From: Paenisporosarcina quisquiliarum
GTDB taxonomy: Bacteria > Bacillota > Bacilli > Bacillales_A > Planococcaceae
Length of the DNA stretch: 64,000 nt
Reading direction: 5' to 3'
Assembly (NCBI RefSeq): GCF_027563315.1
Contig: NZ_JAMKBJ010000005.1
Coordinates: 62,001-126,000 of the forward strand
Part shown: piece by piece, positions 27,897 to 35,919 of the stretch
Layout of the letters: each line of letters begins with the position of its first letter
Numbering within the stretch: position 1 is the stretch's first letter
Made by a program: the position numbers and the translations under genes
The notes under the pieces: model-generated
The model's database searches: none
Told to the model about the DNA's origin: nothing
Seen by the model: the letters and a program-made list of their open reading frames with translations, nothing else

Positions 27897-28874
27897 GTGA
27901 AGAAAAATTATTTACGTTGGTCCGAAGTACCTTACGCAGGTGAAAAGAAACTACCGGTAAATCCTGTTTCGCCATCTGCAGGATCATGGTCTTTGAACTA
28001 TTTAAAAAGAGATAAAGATAAGAACTTCCTAAATCCAGATGGCACAATCATGCAATTCCCAATCAAAAAGCCCAGTGCAATTGATTTTGAAAAAGAATTA
28101 AAGATCGTTCAACGTACGCTCAACCACCTGACACACAATCAGGAACAATTGGCCATTTATTATGGAACAGGTGCCCCTACTAAACAATGGACTCCCATCA
28201 TTGACCGACTAGTAGATACGTATGGTGTCAGTCCTGTCCATGCCTGCAGAATACTAGCTGCGGTACAAATGGCTATAAATGACACCATGATTGTCGTATG
28301 GGAATTGAAGTATAAATGGGATGTTGCCAGACCAAATCAATTTGACGAAGAGTTGGAAACGGTTATTTGTACGCCGAGATTTCCTTCCTATCCATCTGGC
28401 CACGCCAGCATGTCTGGCTGTGCAGAAGTAGTGTTAAGCTATTTCTTCCCAATGGAAGCAAAGAAGTTACGCAAAATCGCTTTCGATGATGCGTACAGCC
28501 GTTTATATGCAGGGGTTCATTTTGAAGCGGATAACAGCGAGGGATTGAATTTAGGGAGATATATTGGAAACATGATCGTTGATCACTTGAAGACACAGAA
28601 AAATGAAGATGGTCAGTCCATTGATCATCCTTATCGAGAATACCGAAACGCCAATATTATAACGGAAGATTATAAGCAGATTATTCCTTTTGATTTTAAA
28701 GATGATTGTACGTCTCGGTTAAGAACAAAAAATGCGAAAGAATCTAAAGAATTAATGGAGTCTATAGAGTCCATAGAATCATCGATAGAATCAATCGAAT
28801 CAATAGAATCTAACGATGATCAGAAATCTCATCAAAAACATATCCTTCCTCGCAGGTCACCATGGCATTTTTAG
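27897..28874 (+). CDS. PAP2-superfamily, vanadium-dependent haloperoxidase-like protein
   Basis: 325 residues. It has the three phosphatase/haloperoxidase motifs: KYKWDVARP (KxxxxxxRP), YPSGHASMSG (PSGH) and SRLYAGVHFE (SRxxxxxxH). No signal peptide is visible. Vanadium haloperoxidases and acid phosphatases share this site, so the reaction (halide oxidation or phosphate hydrolysis) is uncertain. The C-terminus ends in a low-complexity Ser-Ile-Glu repeat (about residues 287-306) encoded by a short tandem DNA repeat. GTG start with GTGGAG 8 nt upstream. Confidence 0.85.
   Translation: MKKNYLRWSEVPYAGEKKLPVNPVSPSAGSWSLNYLKRDKDKNFLNPDGTIMQFPIKKPSAIDFEKELKIVQRTLNHLTHNQEQLAIYYGTGAPTKQWTPIIDRLVDTYGVSPVHACRILAAVQMAINDTMIVVWELKYKWDVARPNQFDEELETVICTPRFPSYPSGHASMSGCAEVVLSYFFPMEAKKLRKIAFDDAYSRLYAGVHFEADNSEGLNLGRYIGNMIVDHLKTQKNEDGQSIDHPYREYRNANIITEDYKQIIPFDFKDDCTSRLRTKNAKESKELMESIESIESSIESIESIESNDDQKSHQKHILPRRSPWHF
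28758..28815 (+). repeat. In-frame Ile-Glu-Ser minisatellite
   Basis: Repeats of roughly GAATCAATA/GAGTCTATA encode a run of SIE/IES units at the C-terminus of the haloperoxidase-like protein. Unit length is a multiple of 3, so copy-number change would keep the frame. Confidence 0.7.
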
Positions 28875-28977
28875 TTTAACGACAATTTAACAATTCAATT
28901 TGTAAGAAGCTATCCCAAAAGCCTTTTCATATGACACTTGAGAGCAGCCATCTTTGCCTATTAAAGGCTCATGAACA

Positions 28978-29094
28978 ATCCGTTACAGTCGGACGCTTTC
29001 CGCGGGCGGTTCGTGAGTCTCCTCGGCGCAAGCGCCTGCGGGGTCTCACCTGAACACGCTTTTCCCGCTGGAGTCGCCGCCTTCCACTACAATC
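28978..29094. repeat. GC-rich dispersed repeat, copy 3 (single half)
   Basis: Contains GGACGCTTTCCGCGGGCGG, CTCCTCGGCGC, GCGGGGTCTCACC and CCCGCTGGAGTCGCCGCC, the same family as copies 1 and 2 but without the second half and without visible flanking direct repeats. It lies in a gene-free stretch (28875-29393). Confidence 0.75.
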
Positions 29095-29393
29095 ATTTAA
29101 TAATAAATATCCTCCATTAGCTTTTGAGAGAAAGGTTAAGTCATAAAAAAAGGTGACAAAAATTGAATTATTTGACGACCCTTTTTTAATTAGAGTGTTG
29201 TCATAGGTCATAGACAGGTTATTTGGAGTTAATGGACAGAAATGTGATGTGAATGGACAAAAGTTTCTAAGTATCGAACATTAATTTTTAATAAACAAAT
29301 TTTCTCTACATGACATATTTTTTAAAATTTGAAGAATGAATCTGTCTTTAAAAACCATCTTAAGAAGGAACGATATTTTAAGGAGGTTTTTTG

Positions 29394-29600
29394 ATGGGAA
29401 GTGACAACCATAAAGGAGCAATTAACTTTACTAGTCCCTTGTCTCAAACACCGAAGAAGAAAGATTTTAATGCGACTTCACCAAGAGAAGAGATTTCAAT
29501 GGAGTTAGTGGAACAGGGATTCCTGCTGAAACCTAAACATGAGCCAATGACATCGAATCATCGTAAAAAAAGTGAACGAGAAAAATCTTACAAATCTTAA
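29394..29600 (+). CDS. Small basic protein of unknown function
   Basis: 68 residues, hydrophilic, rich in K, S, E and N. ATG at 29394 with AAGGAGG six bases upstream, and a strong terminator follows, so expression is likely. No motif recognised. The composition and the run SPREEISMELVEQGF would be compatible with a small spore or stress protein, but this is only an impression. Confidence 0.6.
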   Translation: MGSDNHKGAINFTSPLSQTPKKKDFNATSPREEISMELVEQGFLLKPKHEPMTSNHRKKSEREKSYKS

Positions 29601-29626
29601 GGTATCGTGAAATTGAATAGACGGAA

Positions 29627-29660
29627 AGACACCTCCAATTAAGTAGCTAATTGGAGGTGT
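29627..29660. terminator. Bidirectional terminator
   Basis: A 14-bp perfect stem (29627-29640 with 29647-29660) between convergent genes. Confidence 0.85.
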
Positions 29661-29697
29661 CCTATTTTATTCAACTGAATGGCAATTCCTAATATCC

Positions 29698-30540
29698 TTA
29701 AACTTTAACCTCGGTATGCTTTCCAATGACTTCTTGAACGGATGAAATTTTAGTGATAGTGTGAAAATCTCTCCCAAAGCTGATGGCATTTCTTGCAACT
29801 TCTGGCCGAATACCAGAAATATAACTTTCAATGCCCATCAAGTTAAAGACTTGGACTAGTTGAGTCAACTGAAATGCGACAGCTTCTTCGATTTGGATTA
29901 CACCAGAAAGATCGATGATTAAACTTTCTACCTTGTTCTCACTGCACTTTAATGGAATATCATTCAATAAAGACAGCCCACGTTCAGAGTTAATGACACC
30001 AATTAACGGTAGTACGGAAACTTTATCACAAATCTTGATGAGTGGAATTTCCAATAACTTAATCAAGGCTTGATGTTCAGACAATCGCGTCTCGTTGAAG
30101 GCATGGTAATATTCCGTGAACTTGACAATCATCTTATCAAATCCCGAATGTAGCATTTCGCTCCATTCAGCTACACTGTTTTTATCCACATCTACATTCG
30201 TATCATGGATAAATCGATGAATATATTGCCAAAAGAGTGCTCTCGTTTTCCCAAGAAATTCTACTACGACATGTATTGCTATTCTGTTTTCCACTCGCGA
30301 CATTGCGACAGTTTGCGCCCAATCCTCTAGCTTTTCCAGAAATTCAGTTTCATCCTGATATAAGCTCGATATCAATAACTGAACGGTTTGTTTATGTTGC
30401 TTTCTCAATAGTCTTTCCACATCCGGTGAAGTTTCACAAGAATAGAAAGAACCTGGTTCGGTTGCTCTGGCATTTAACCAATCTTCCGTAATTTGATCTG
30501 CCTGTTCTTTAAGATAGTTCAACAATGCGAATGTAGACAT
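29698..30540 (-). CDS. RsbR-family STAS co-antagonist (stressosome-type)
   Basis: 280 residues. An N-terminal helical sensor domain (about 1-155, non-haem globin-like in the family) joins a C-terminal STAS domain with IDLSGVIQIEEAVAFQL and SGIRPEVARNAISFG. RsbR proteins build stressosomes with RsbS and are phosphorylated by RsbT to release sigma-B signalling. The position of the usual first Thr (VDTxVA in RsbRA) reads IEEAVA, and the second Thr region reads ARNA, so neither phospho-site appears intact. No rsbS/rsbT genes are adjacent. Confidence 0.85.
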   Translation of the reverse strand: MSTFALLNYLKEQADQITEDWLNARATEPGSFYSCETSPDVERLLRKQHKQTVQLLISSLYQDETEFLEKLEDWAQTVAMSRVENRIAIHVVVEFLGKTRALFWQYIHRFIHDTNVDVDKNSVAEWSEMLHSGFDKMIVKFTEYYHAFNETRLSEHQALIKLLEIPLIKICDKVSVLPLIGVINSERGLSLLNDIPLKCSENKVESLIIDLSGVIQIEEAVAFQLTQLVQVFNLMGIESYISGIRPEVARNAISFGRDFHTITKISSVQEVIGKHTEVKV

Positions 30541-30689
30541 CTTGAGTATAACTCCTTTATGTGAAGTAGTTTAGATCTAAAATCTATATTTTCTGAATGT
30601 TAAATTATTACTTATAATATCGGATTTTTAGTATTTCGTAAAATTTTAGTAGATATTAATTTTGATAGTTTTAAGTTTTGCATATAAAA

Positions 30690-30719
30690 AAAGAGACTAA
30701 CCGCTAAGTTAGCCTCTTT
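30690..30719 (-). terminator. Terminator downstream of a decayed gene
   Basis: Stem AAAGAGaCTAAC / GTTAGcCTCTTT with a U tract on the minus strand; it directly follows the pseudogene end. Confidence 0.75.
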
Positions 30720-30726
30720 CATATGA

Positions 30727-30948
30727 TTATTTTACCTTAACTGTTTTCTTCTCTTCTACAGGAACTGAAACATATAATGTTTTCGTTTTCGCATCATAGA
30801 AGTATGAACGTTTAGTAGTATTTACAGCCTAATCACTGATATTATATGTGTTCTCATCTTCTTCGAAATGGTAATCAAGTGGTTGTTGCACAGGTTTACC
30901 TGTTTCTGATGCATCTTTAATAATGAAGTTACTTGGCATGAAGCTATA
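30727..30948 (-). pseudogene. Remnant of an unidentified gene (C-terminal fragment with in-frame TAG)
   Basis: The minus strand reads MPSNFIIKDASETGKPVQQP onward for 36 residues, stops at TAG (30829-30831), then continues in the same frame for about 33 residues to KTVKVK and a stop, directly before a good terminator. It has no start-associated ribosome site, and a TAA lies just upstream in frame. It looks like the tail of a larger, mostly lost protein with beta-rich, extracellular-like character. I cannot name the parent family. Confidence 0.6.
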
Positions 30949-31055
30949 TTATTTTCGCAAACAAAGCATGAATAGCATTTCATGTAACACACATAATACA
31001 CATGTAATTTTCTCCGCTCCAAGGAGAATGTTTAAGACATGAGGAGGAATAGTGA

Positions 31056-31568
31056 TTGGGTATTTTAAGTGGTAATCCTAAAAATGAACCTTTGCATGAA
31101 GGTGAAGTATTTGGAGTCTGGTCTTATATTGCAACCAACAATGGGTTAATCAGTTTGTACCAAGCGTTTATTAATCATGTTGGGGACAGAGACCTGGGAA
31201 GCATGCTTGAAGATGCAGTTAAAGCAATGAAGGAAGAAAATCAGGAAGCATCAGAATTATTGAAAGCCAATGGTATTGCAATCCCCCCTGCCTTGCCTGA
31301 TCGTCCAATCGCAACAGCGGACGAAATTCCTGTTGGTGCACGAATCACGGATCCTGAAATTAGTGCAATCCTATCTGTAAATGCAGCCCAAGGGCTTGTG
31401 GGATGCAGTATGATAATTGGCCAAGCCATACGTGAAGATATTGGGATGATGTTCGGCAAGTTCCATTCAAACAAAGTACAATTTGGTGCAAAATTGTTGA
31501 GAATGAACAAAGAAAAAGCTTGGTTGATTCCTCCTCCACTAAATGTATCACCTGTCGCAGCCCACTAA
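31056..31568 (+). CDS. DUF3231 family protein
   Basis: 170 residues. MGILSGNPKNEPLHEGEVFG at the N-terminus, then GNGL-type helices, LPDRPIATADEIPVGAR and LRMNKEKAWLIPPPL at the end, a pattern I associate with DUF3231. These are ferritin-like helical-bundle proteins, often tandem and sporulation-linked in Bacillus. One copy of the unit is present here (many relatives have two). TTG start with AGGAGG eight bases upstream. Function not established. Confidence 0.82.
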   Translation: MGILSGNPKNEPLHEGEVFGVWSYIATNNGLISLYQAFINHVGDRDLGSMLEDAVKAMKEENQEASELLKANGIAIPPALPDRPIATADEIPVGARITDPEISAILSVNAAQGLVGCSMIIGQAIREDIGMMFGKFHSNKVQFGAKLLRMNKEKAWLIPPPLNVSPVAAH

Positions 31569-31590
31569 TAATTAAAGCTAATTACATTTT

Positions 31591-31624
31591 AGCCCTTGAA
31601 TACTCAATGAGTGATTCAAGGGCT
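31591..31624 (+). terminator. Terminator of the DUF3231 gene
   Basis: An 11-bp stem (31591-31601 with 31614-31624) with an additional inner TCA/TGA pairing, directly after the gene. Confidence 0.75.
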
Positions 31625-31689
31625 ATTTAATAACAATAGAAACTCAGAAGATTCCGCATGTGAAACATTTAAAGCATTATTGAGTTTTG

Positions 31690-31752
31690 TGCAACCTAGA
31701 ATGTGGAACTGTCTACCTGTAACTCAATTCTGTCTACCTGGTTATTTTGTGA
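31690..31752. repeat. 21-bp-period motif array (two clear units, one degenerate)
   Basis: GTCTACCTG occurs at 31711 and 31732, exactly 21 bp apart; a weaker unit (CAACCT) lies 21 bp before. The 14 bases ATTCTGTCTACCTG are the reverse complement of a unit in the array at 55344. Confidence 0.7.
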
Positions 31753-31814
31753 TCACTTTATGACCTGTATAAATCGAGATCTTACATAGTATCTGCCTAA
31801 TTGCTTTTCAATAC

Positions 31815-31831
31815 ATACCCCAATAGGGTAT
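31815..31831. promoter_or_regulatory. CsoR-like palindrome in the ydhK promoter
   Basis: ATACCC-CAATA-GGGTAT, a G/C-tract palindrome of the type bound by copper-sensing CsoR repressors, overlaps a -10-like TATACT (31829-31834) and lies about 40 bp before the lipoprotein gene. Confidence 0.65.
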
Positions 31832-31872
31832 ACTACCTTTAACAAATACAAAATGAAGAGGTGTAAGTACCA

Positions 31873-32418
31873 ATGAAAAAGAAACTTCTCTATTTAAGTG
31901 CTGCGGCATTGATGGTATTAAGTGGTTGTGGAAATGAGACAAGCAACGACAAGGAAGCCAATCATGAAGAAATGAATCATGGCGGCTCTCATTCAAGTTC
32001 TGGTGAAGTACCTGAAGGCTTAAAAGAAGCAACAAATCCTACGTTTGAAGTTGGTAGCAAAGCAACAATTACGACAGATCATATGAAAGGCATGAAAGAT
32101 GCCGAAGCAACAATTGTAGGAGCTTACGATACGACTGTTTACACAATTTCCTACACACCTACTACTGGTGGAGAAAAAGTGGAAGATCATAAATGGATCA
32201 TTCATGAGGAAATAAAAGACCCTGGTGCTAATCCTTATGAAGCTGGTGATGAAGTAATTGTTGAGGCAGACCATATGGAAGGCATGAAAGGCGCAACCGC
32301 AGTCATCGACTCAGCTGAACAAACAACTGTCTATATGGTAGATTACACGTCTACTGAAAACGGTGAAGAAGTGAAGAATCATAAATGGGTAACTGAAAGT
32401 GAACTTTCTACAAAATAA
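31873..32418 (+). CDS. YdhK-like lipoprotein with two DUF1541 repeats
   Basis: 181 residues. Signal peptide with lipobox LSGC (Cys19), a His/Met/Glu-rich linker (NHEEMNHGGSH), then two homologous repeats, each with DHMKGMK or DHMEGMK and a DHKW or NHKW end. The DHM(K/E)GM motifs look able to bind metal. Expected on the outer face of the membrane. The family is often found near copper efflux genes; the CsoR-type palindrome upstream fits copper control. Role in metal storage or resistance is inferred. Confidence 0.88.
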   Translation: MKKKLLYLSAAALMVLSGCGNETSNDKEANHEEMNHGGSHSSSGEVPEGLKEATNPTFEVGSKATITTDHMKGMKDAEATIVGAYDTTVYTISYTPTTGGEKVEDHKWIIHEEIKDPGANPYEAGDEVIVEADHMEGMKGATAVIDSAEQTTVYMVDYTSTENGEEVKNHKWVTESELSTK

Positions 32419-32432
32419 TTACCCCTAAATTA

Positions 32433-32471
32433 AAAGAGAGAAAAGGCGACTTAGTCATCGTTTCTCTCTTT
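32433..32471. terminator. Bidirectional terminator
   Basis: Stem AAAGAGAGAAA / TTTCTCTCTTT with an internal GAC/GTC pairing and T tract. It overlaps the last codons of the minus-strand gene that ends at 32455. Confidence 0.75.
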
Positions 32472-32688
32472 TTTTGCTTTTATCGATACGGTGATACTCC
32501 GAAAGTTGGACCACTCGGACATTTCGCGTATGGAGCTCATGATAAATATCTCTGCTATCACGAAAGGATATATATTGATCCCTTTCACTTTGTATCAACT
32601 CTTCCGCTATTTCCATGGATTCCACATGGATAAATCGGCGAATATAATGCTCTTCGTCAAAAAAATAAGTAATTTTGAATTCTTTCAT
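32455..32688 (-). CDS. Small protein of unknown function
   Basis: 77 residues, charged, with a beta-alpha pattern (FKITYFFDEEHYIRRFIHVE, then a helix) and a very basic C-terminus (KSKKREKR). A GGGAG site lies about 10 bases before the ATG. Not recognised. Its stop codon sits inside the shared terminator hairpin. Confidence 0.55.
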   Translation of the reverse strand: MKEFKITYFFDEEHYIRRFIHVESMEIAEELIQSERDQYISFRDSRDIYHELHTRNVRVVQLSEYHRIDKSKKREKR

Positions 32689-32737
32689 GATTGTTAAACT
32701 CCCGCTATTTATTTGGATTGTCTAAGTATACCCATGC

Positions 32738-32774
32738 AAAAGCCTCCCTATTAATTAAATTAATGGGAGGCTTT
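32738..32774 (-). terminator. Terminator of the SurA-N lipoprotein gene
   Basis: A stem of about 17 bp with one bulged T (AAAGCCTCCC ... GGGAGGCTTT). Confidence 0.8.
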
Positions 32775-32785
32775 GAGACTTAATA

Positions 32786-33574
32786 TTATATTTTCAATTC
32801 GATCTTAGCGTCAGCTTTTAACTCTTCAACATGTTTAGCCAGTAGTTCTTGTTGCTGTTGTTGTTGAAGAATTCCTTTGATTTCCTCTTTTGCTTCTTCA
32901 AGTGGAGGAAGCTCTTGTCCTGCTGCTTTTGCCTGTGATGCAGCTTGATCGTAATAATCTTTAATTTCTTTTTCTGTTACTTCTTTAGCAGGTACAACTT
33001 TATCTTGATATTTTTCAAAAAGAATTGATTCAGCAATTTGATCTTTCAACATCTTCGAGTCCATACTTTGTGCTTCCAGCGCTTTATTCATCGCTTCTTC
33101 TCCACCGTATTGCTCTTCAAAAGACTTATATCTTTCATCAATTTCTTTTTCAGAAGCTGTAATTTTCGCTTCCTTCGCTTTTTGTAAAATCAACGTTTGA
33201 CCTACAAGAGAATCCAGTACTTGTGTTTTTACTTTCTCTGCAGCTTCTTTACTACTTGGGTCTTGACCTGACTGTTGCATTTGACCTTGGATGGAAGCCA
33301 ACGCCGCATTATATTGGTCACCTTTTAATTCTTCATCATTAACGACTGCAACTACTTTGCTCTCGTCTACTTCCTGCTCAGCCATTTTCTCCTGCATTTC
33401 TTTAGCAGCTGCTGCCTGATCTTTTTCAGTTGGTGCTTTCGCCGCTTCCTGCTTCGTTTCTTCTTGTGGTTTTTCTTCCTTTGTTGCTTTATCTTCGTCA
33501 TTACAAGCAGATAAACTTAAAGCTAATGCCCCTGCTGCTATAGGTAATAATAATTTTTTCATATTCATTCTCAT
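32786..33574 (-). CDS. SurA N-terminal domain lipoprotein (PrsA-like, no PPIase)
   Basis: 262 residues. Signal peptide and lipobox LSAC (Cys24), a charged linker rich in E, K and A, then a SurA_N-type chaperone region starting VVAVVNDEELKGDQYN. The parvulin isomerase domain found in PrsA is missing; a Gln-rich stretch (QQQQQQ) lies near the end. Likely an extracytoplasmic foldase or chaperone helper on the membrane surface. ATG with AAGGGG five bases upstream. Confidence 0.85.
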   Translation of the reverse strand: MRMNMKKLLLPIAAGALALSLSACNDEDKATKEEKPQEETKQEAAKAPTEKDQAAAAKEMQEKMAEQEVDESKVVAVVNDEELKGDQYNAALASIQGQMQQSGQDPSSKEAAEKVKTQVLDSLVGQTLILQKAKEAKITASEKEIDERYKSFEEQYGGEEAMNKALEAQSMDSKMLKDQIAESILFEKYQDKVVPAKEVTEKEIKDYYDQAASQAKAAGQELPPLEEAKEEIKGILQQQQQQELLAKHVEELKADAKIELKI

Positions 33575-33749
33575 ATAAACCCCTTTCGATTCTAACCTAC
33601 GCGTTTATACCCACGCATAGATTGCATCTTAACGGACATTCATGAAAAGTTAAACCAATACCCCTTCATGTCATCAAATTGTTAACTCCTTGTCATATGT
33701 GGACCATAAATAGGTTTGGCATGAAGATTAATGTTATTTTTGATTTCAT

Positions 33750-34238
33750 TCAATTAATATTTAGTCCCAGAACCTTTTTATAGAAGACAAGCGTAGTGAG
33801 TCCATTAATTCTTCGTTTTTCTCCAGTTTGGACATATCCCATTTTTTCATAGAGATGACAGTTACGTGTTTCCTCCAGGATTGTTGCCAGTTCCCAGCTA
33901 ACCGCATGTGGGAATCTTTCTTCAGCTAGAAGTATTGCTTTTTTCGCTATACCCTGGCCTTGATATTCCGGAAGGATAAACATAGGACTTATCCAAAACT
34001 GAACATCTTCTTTCCAAAAAACACATATGGCTCCTACAAATTTGGTGTCCAGCAAAATTTTAAAAAACACACCATTAGGATTAGTTAACCGAGTAATAAC
34101 GCGTTCAATTTTTTCGTTCGCAGGATTAATAGTGTAGTCCTGATACTTTTCCATAAGTGGTGTAAATGCTTTTACCTGCATATCAAAAAGAGCTTCGGCA
34201 TCTTTTATGGTTGCTCTTTCCAGACGCACTTGGTTCAT
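33750..34238 (-). CDS. GNAT family N-acetyltransferase
   Basis: 162 residues from the ATG at 34238 (GGGAGA seven bases upstream). The acetyl-CoA loop is FILPEYQGQGIAKKAI, preceded by the beta-bulge strand and followed by NCHLYEKMGYVQTG. Substrate unknown. Confidence 0.85.
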   Translation of the reverse strand: MNQVRLERATIKDAEALFDMQVKAFTPLMEKYQDYTINPANEKIERVITRLTNPNGVFFKILLDTKFVGAICVFWKEDVQFWISPMFILPEYQGQGIAKKAILLAEERFPHAVSWELATILEETRNCHLYEKMGYVQTGEKRRINGLTTLVFYKKVLGLNIN

Positions 34239-34313
34239 ATGTAATTCTCCCATCAAACGTTGTCATTTCCTTGCACAACTCATTTATTTTTGAAATCTGT
34301 CAAATCAAAAAAA

Positions 34314-34331
34314 GAGTTGTCTTAGCAACTC
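34314..34331 (-). terminator. Terminator of the RimJ-like acetyltransferase gene
   Basis: Stem GAGTTG / CAACTC with a long U tract on the minus strand. Confidence 0.65.
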
Positions 34332-34399
34332 CTGGTTCTACATTTTTAACTTTCTTTATTCAATTAGACATGAACATTCTCTCAGTTCCTTTTCATCAT

Positions 34400-34960
34400 T
34401 TAAACTAAATATTCTTCTTGAAAAATTCCGTATACAGCACAGTCTTTGTATTGATTTTTCGCATTACGAATCATATGCCTAATCAATCCTTCTTGTTTCA
34501 TTCCAACTTTTTGCATGATCTTTCCGGATGCGGGGTTATCAATGTTATGTGCTGCAGCTATCTTATGAATATTCATATGCCTGAATCCAAATTCCATAAC
34601 AGCTTTCAACGCTTCTGTGCCATATCCCTGATTCCACCACTCGTAACCGAGTGTAAATCCTACTTCACAATTTTCCGTAGTGAGATCGAAATGATAAAAA
34701 TCGATTGCACCGATAAGATCGCCAGTTGCTTTTAATTCAATGCCCCAGTAACAAAATTCTTGATCCTCATATTCATTGACTATATTCGTGACCCTCTCGA
34801 CTGACTCCGAGATGGATTTATGTGCTCCTTTTATGAGATTGTCCGTAACCCGTTCATCAGACATCCAATTGGTAAAGAAGCTCTGTACATCTTCAATAAC
34901 TAGTCTCCTAAGAATCAAACGGTCGGTTTCCAACGTTGGCGTTCCGTAAAAATTTATCAT
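34400..34960 (-). CDS. GNAT acetyltransferase, RimJ/RimL type
   Basis: 186 residues. Typical opening TPTLETDRLILRRL, acetyl-CoA loop EWWNQGYGTEALKAV and the late motif NPASGKIMQKVGMKQEG. Members of this subgroup acetylate protein N-termini or small molecules. The ATG at 34960 follows AGGTGAGT and lies 4 nt after the upstream gene, so the two are co-transcribed. Confidence 0.88.
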   Translation of the reverse strand: MINFYGTPTLETDRLILRRLVIEDVQSFFTNWMSDERVTDNLIKGAHKSISESVERVTNIVNEYEDQEFCYWGIELKATGDLIGAIDFYHFDLTTENCEVGFTLGYEWWNQGYGTEALKAVMEFGFRHMNIHKIAAAHNIDNPASGKIMQKVGMKQEGLIRHMIRNAKNQYKDCAVYGIFQEEYLV

Positions 34961-34964
34961 GTAC

Positions 34965-35414
34965 TCACCTACTTTCATTTATTTTCCCTTGTGTCCATGG
35001 CATTAAAGCAACAAACTCTAACTGAACAACCGGTTGTGGGAATTCATTTGGCAAAAACTCCAAGTCATCAGAAAAACCAATTGTAAAGTTTTTTAGTTGA
35101 ACTGTATTAGAAGCGTTCCAATTTTCCTTGGTGCACAACTCTCCCTCTAACACCTTGCCAACGAAGTGATAACTCCCCATGTATTCATGCATACCTTCTT
35201 CCAATGTCGAAAAATCCGATAGATGTCCAGGTTTCATCGGATCAATTCCTAGGCTTTTAAATACAGATGCTACCGAAGCATCTAAATTTTTGATTGACTC
35301 CAAAAAGTTTGTACAGTTTAGACAATCACAAATCTCAAAATCTTTGCTATAAAATTCTCGTGTCTTTATAAGATCGACTTCTAATACCCATTTTGCTAGT
35401 TTAATCTCCAGCAT
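34965..35414 (-). CDS. Conserved protein of unknown function
   Basis: 149 residues, soluble. It has a Cys cluster CDCLNCTNFLESI near residue 28, reminiscent of a small metal or haem site, and a beta-rich C-terminus ending PQPVVQLEFVALMPW. I recognise no family with certainty. ATG at 35414 preceded by AGGTGTAAGC. It is immediately upstream of and coupled to a RimJ-type acetyltransferase. Confidence 0.65.
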   Translation of the reverse strand: MLEIKLAKWVLEVDLIKTREFYSKDFEICDCLNCTNFLESIKNLDASVASVFKSLGIDPMKPGHLSDFSTLEEGMHEYMGSYHFVGKVLEGELCTKENWNASNTVQLKNFTIGFSDDLEFLPNEFPQPVVQLEFVALMPWTQGKINESR

Positions 35415-35542
35415 GCTTACACCTACTTTTATAAATCTCTCAACCATTTAATCACATAATTAGGAACTCTTTTAAGAGTAACTTCTTCTCTTATAAATAA
35501 AATCCCTCTTTTGACGCTTCACCGGGAAAGCGAAAACAAAAA

Positions 35543-35573
35543 AAGACACCTCCAAAATCAGTGGAAGTGTCTT
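35543..35573 (-). terminator. Terminator of the MarR/nitroreductase/ABM unit
   Basis: Stem AAGACACcTCCA / TGGAaGTGTCTT (one mismatch) with a U tract on the minus strand. Confidence 0.8.
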
Positions 35574-35585
35574 AACGTCATTCTA

Positions 35586-35882
35586 TTATTGGATTCTCTC
35601 ATTACCTTCGTAAATTTTCATACTCAAAGGTGCAGCTAAATATTGAGAAGCTTTACTTACAAATGAAGTGAAGTGATCACTCTTGTTTTGATTTTCAACA
35701 GAATTCATATCCTGCCATACTTCGACCATCGTGTATACGTGGTCTTTTTCTGTATCTTTCATTAAGTCATATGAAACATTGCCATTTTCAGTTCGTGAAG
35801 CCGTAATCAGTGTGCGTATTTCCTCTAAAAATGATTGTTCTTTGTCTGCTTGTACTTGAAATCCAGCGTGAATAAGTATCAT
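35586..35882 (-). CDS. Antibiotic biosynthesis monooxygenase (ABM) domain protein
   Basis: 98 residues, a single ABM ferredoxin-like fold. Key segments are LITASRTENGNVSYDL and the conserved EVWQDMNSVENQNKSDHF. Relatives (YgiN type) oxidise quinols. It lies 37 nt after the nitroreductase gene on the same strand, so the pair probably handles quinones or similar electrophiles under the MarR regulator upstream. Confidence 0.85.
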   Translation of the reverse strand: MILIHAGFQVQADKEQSFLEEIRTLITASRTENGNVSYDLMKDTEKDHVYTMVEVWQDMNSVENQNKSDHFTSFVSKASQYLAAPLSMKIYEGNERIQ

Positions 35883-35919
35883 TGTATTCGTCCTTTTCTC
35901 TACTTAGTTTGGGTGATTT

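Noticed and set aside
28969-29211. Minus-strand ORF across repeat copy 3
   Set aside because: Its sequence is dictated by the GC-rich repeat; low-complexity Arg-rich product.
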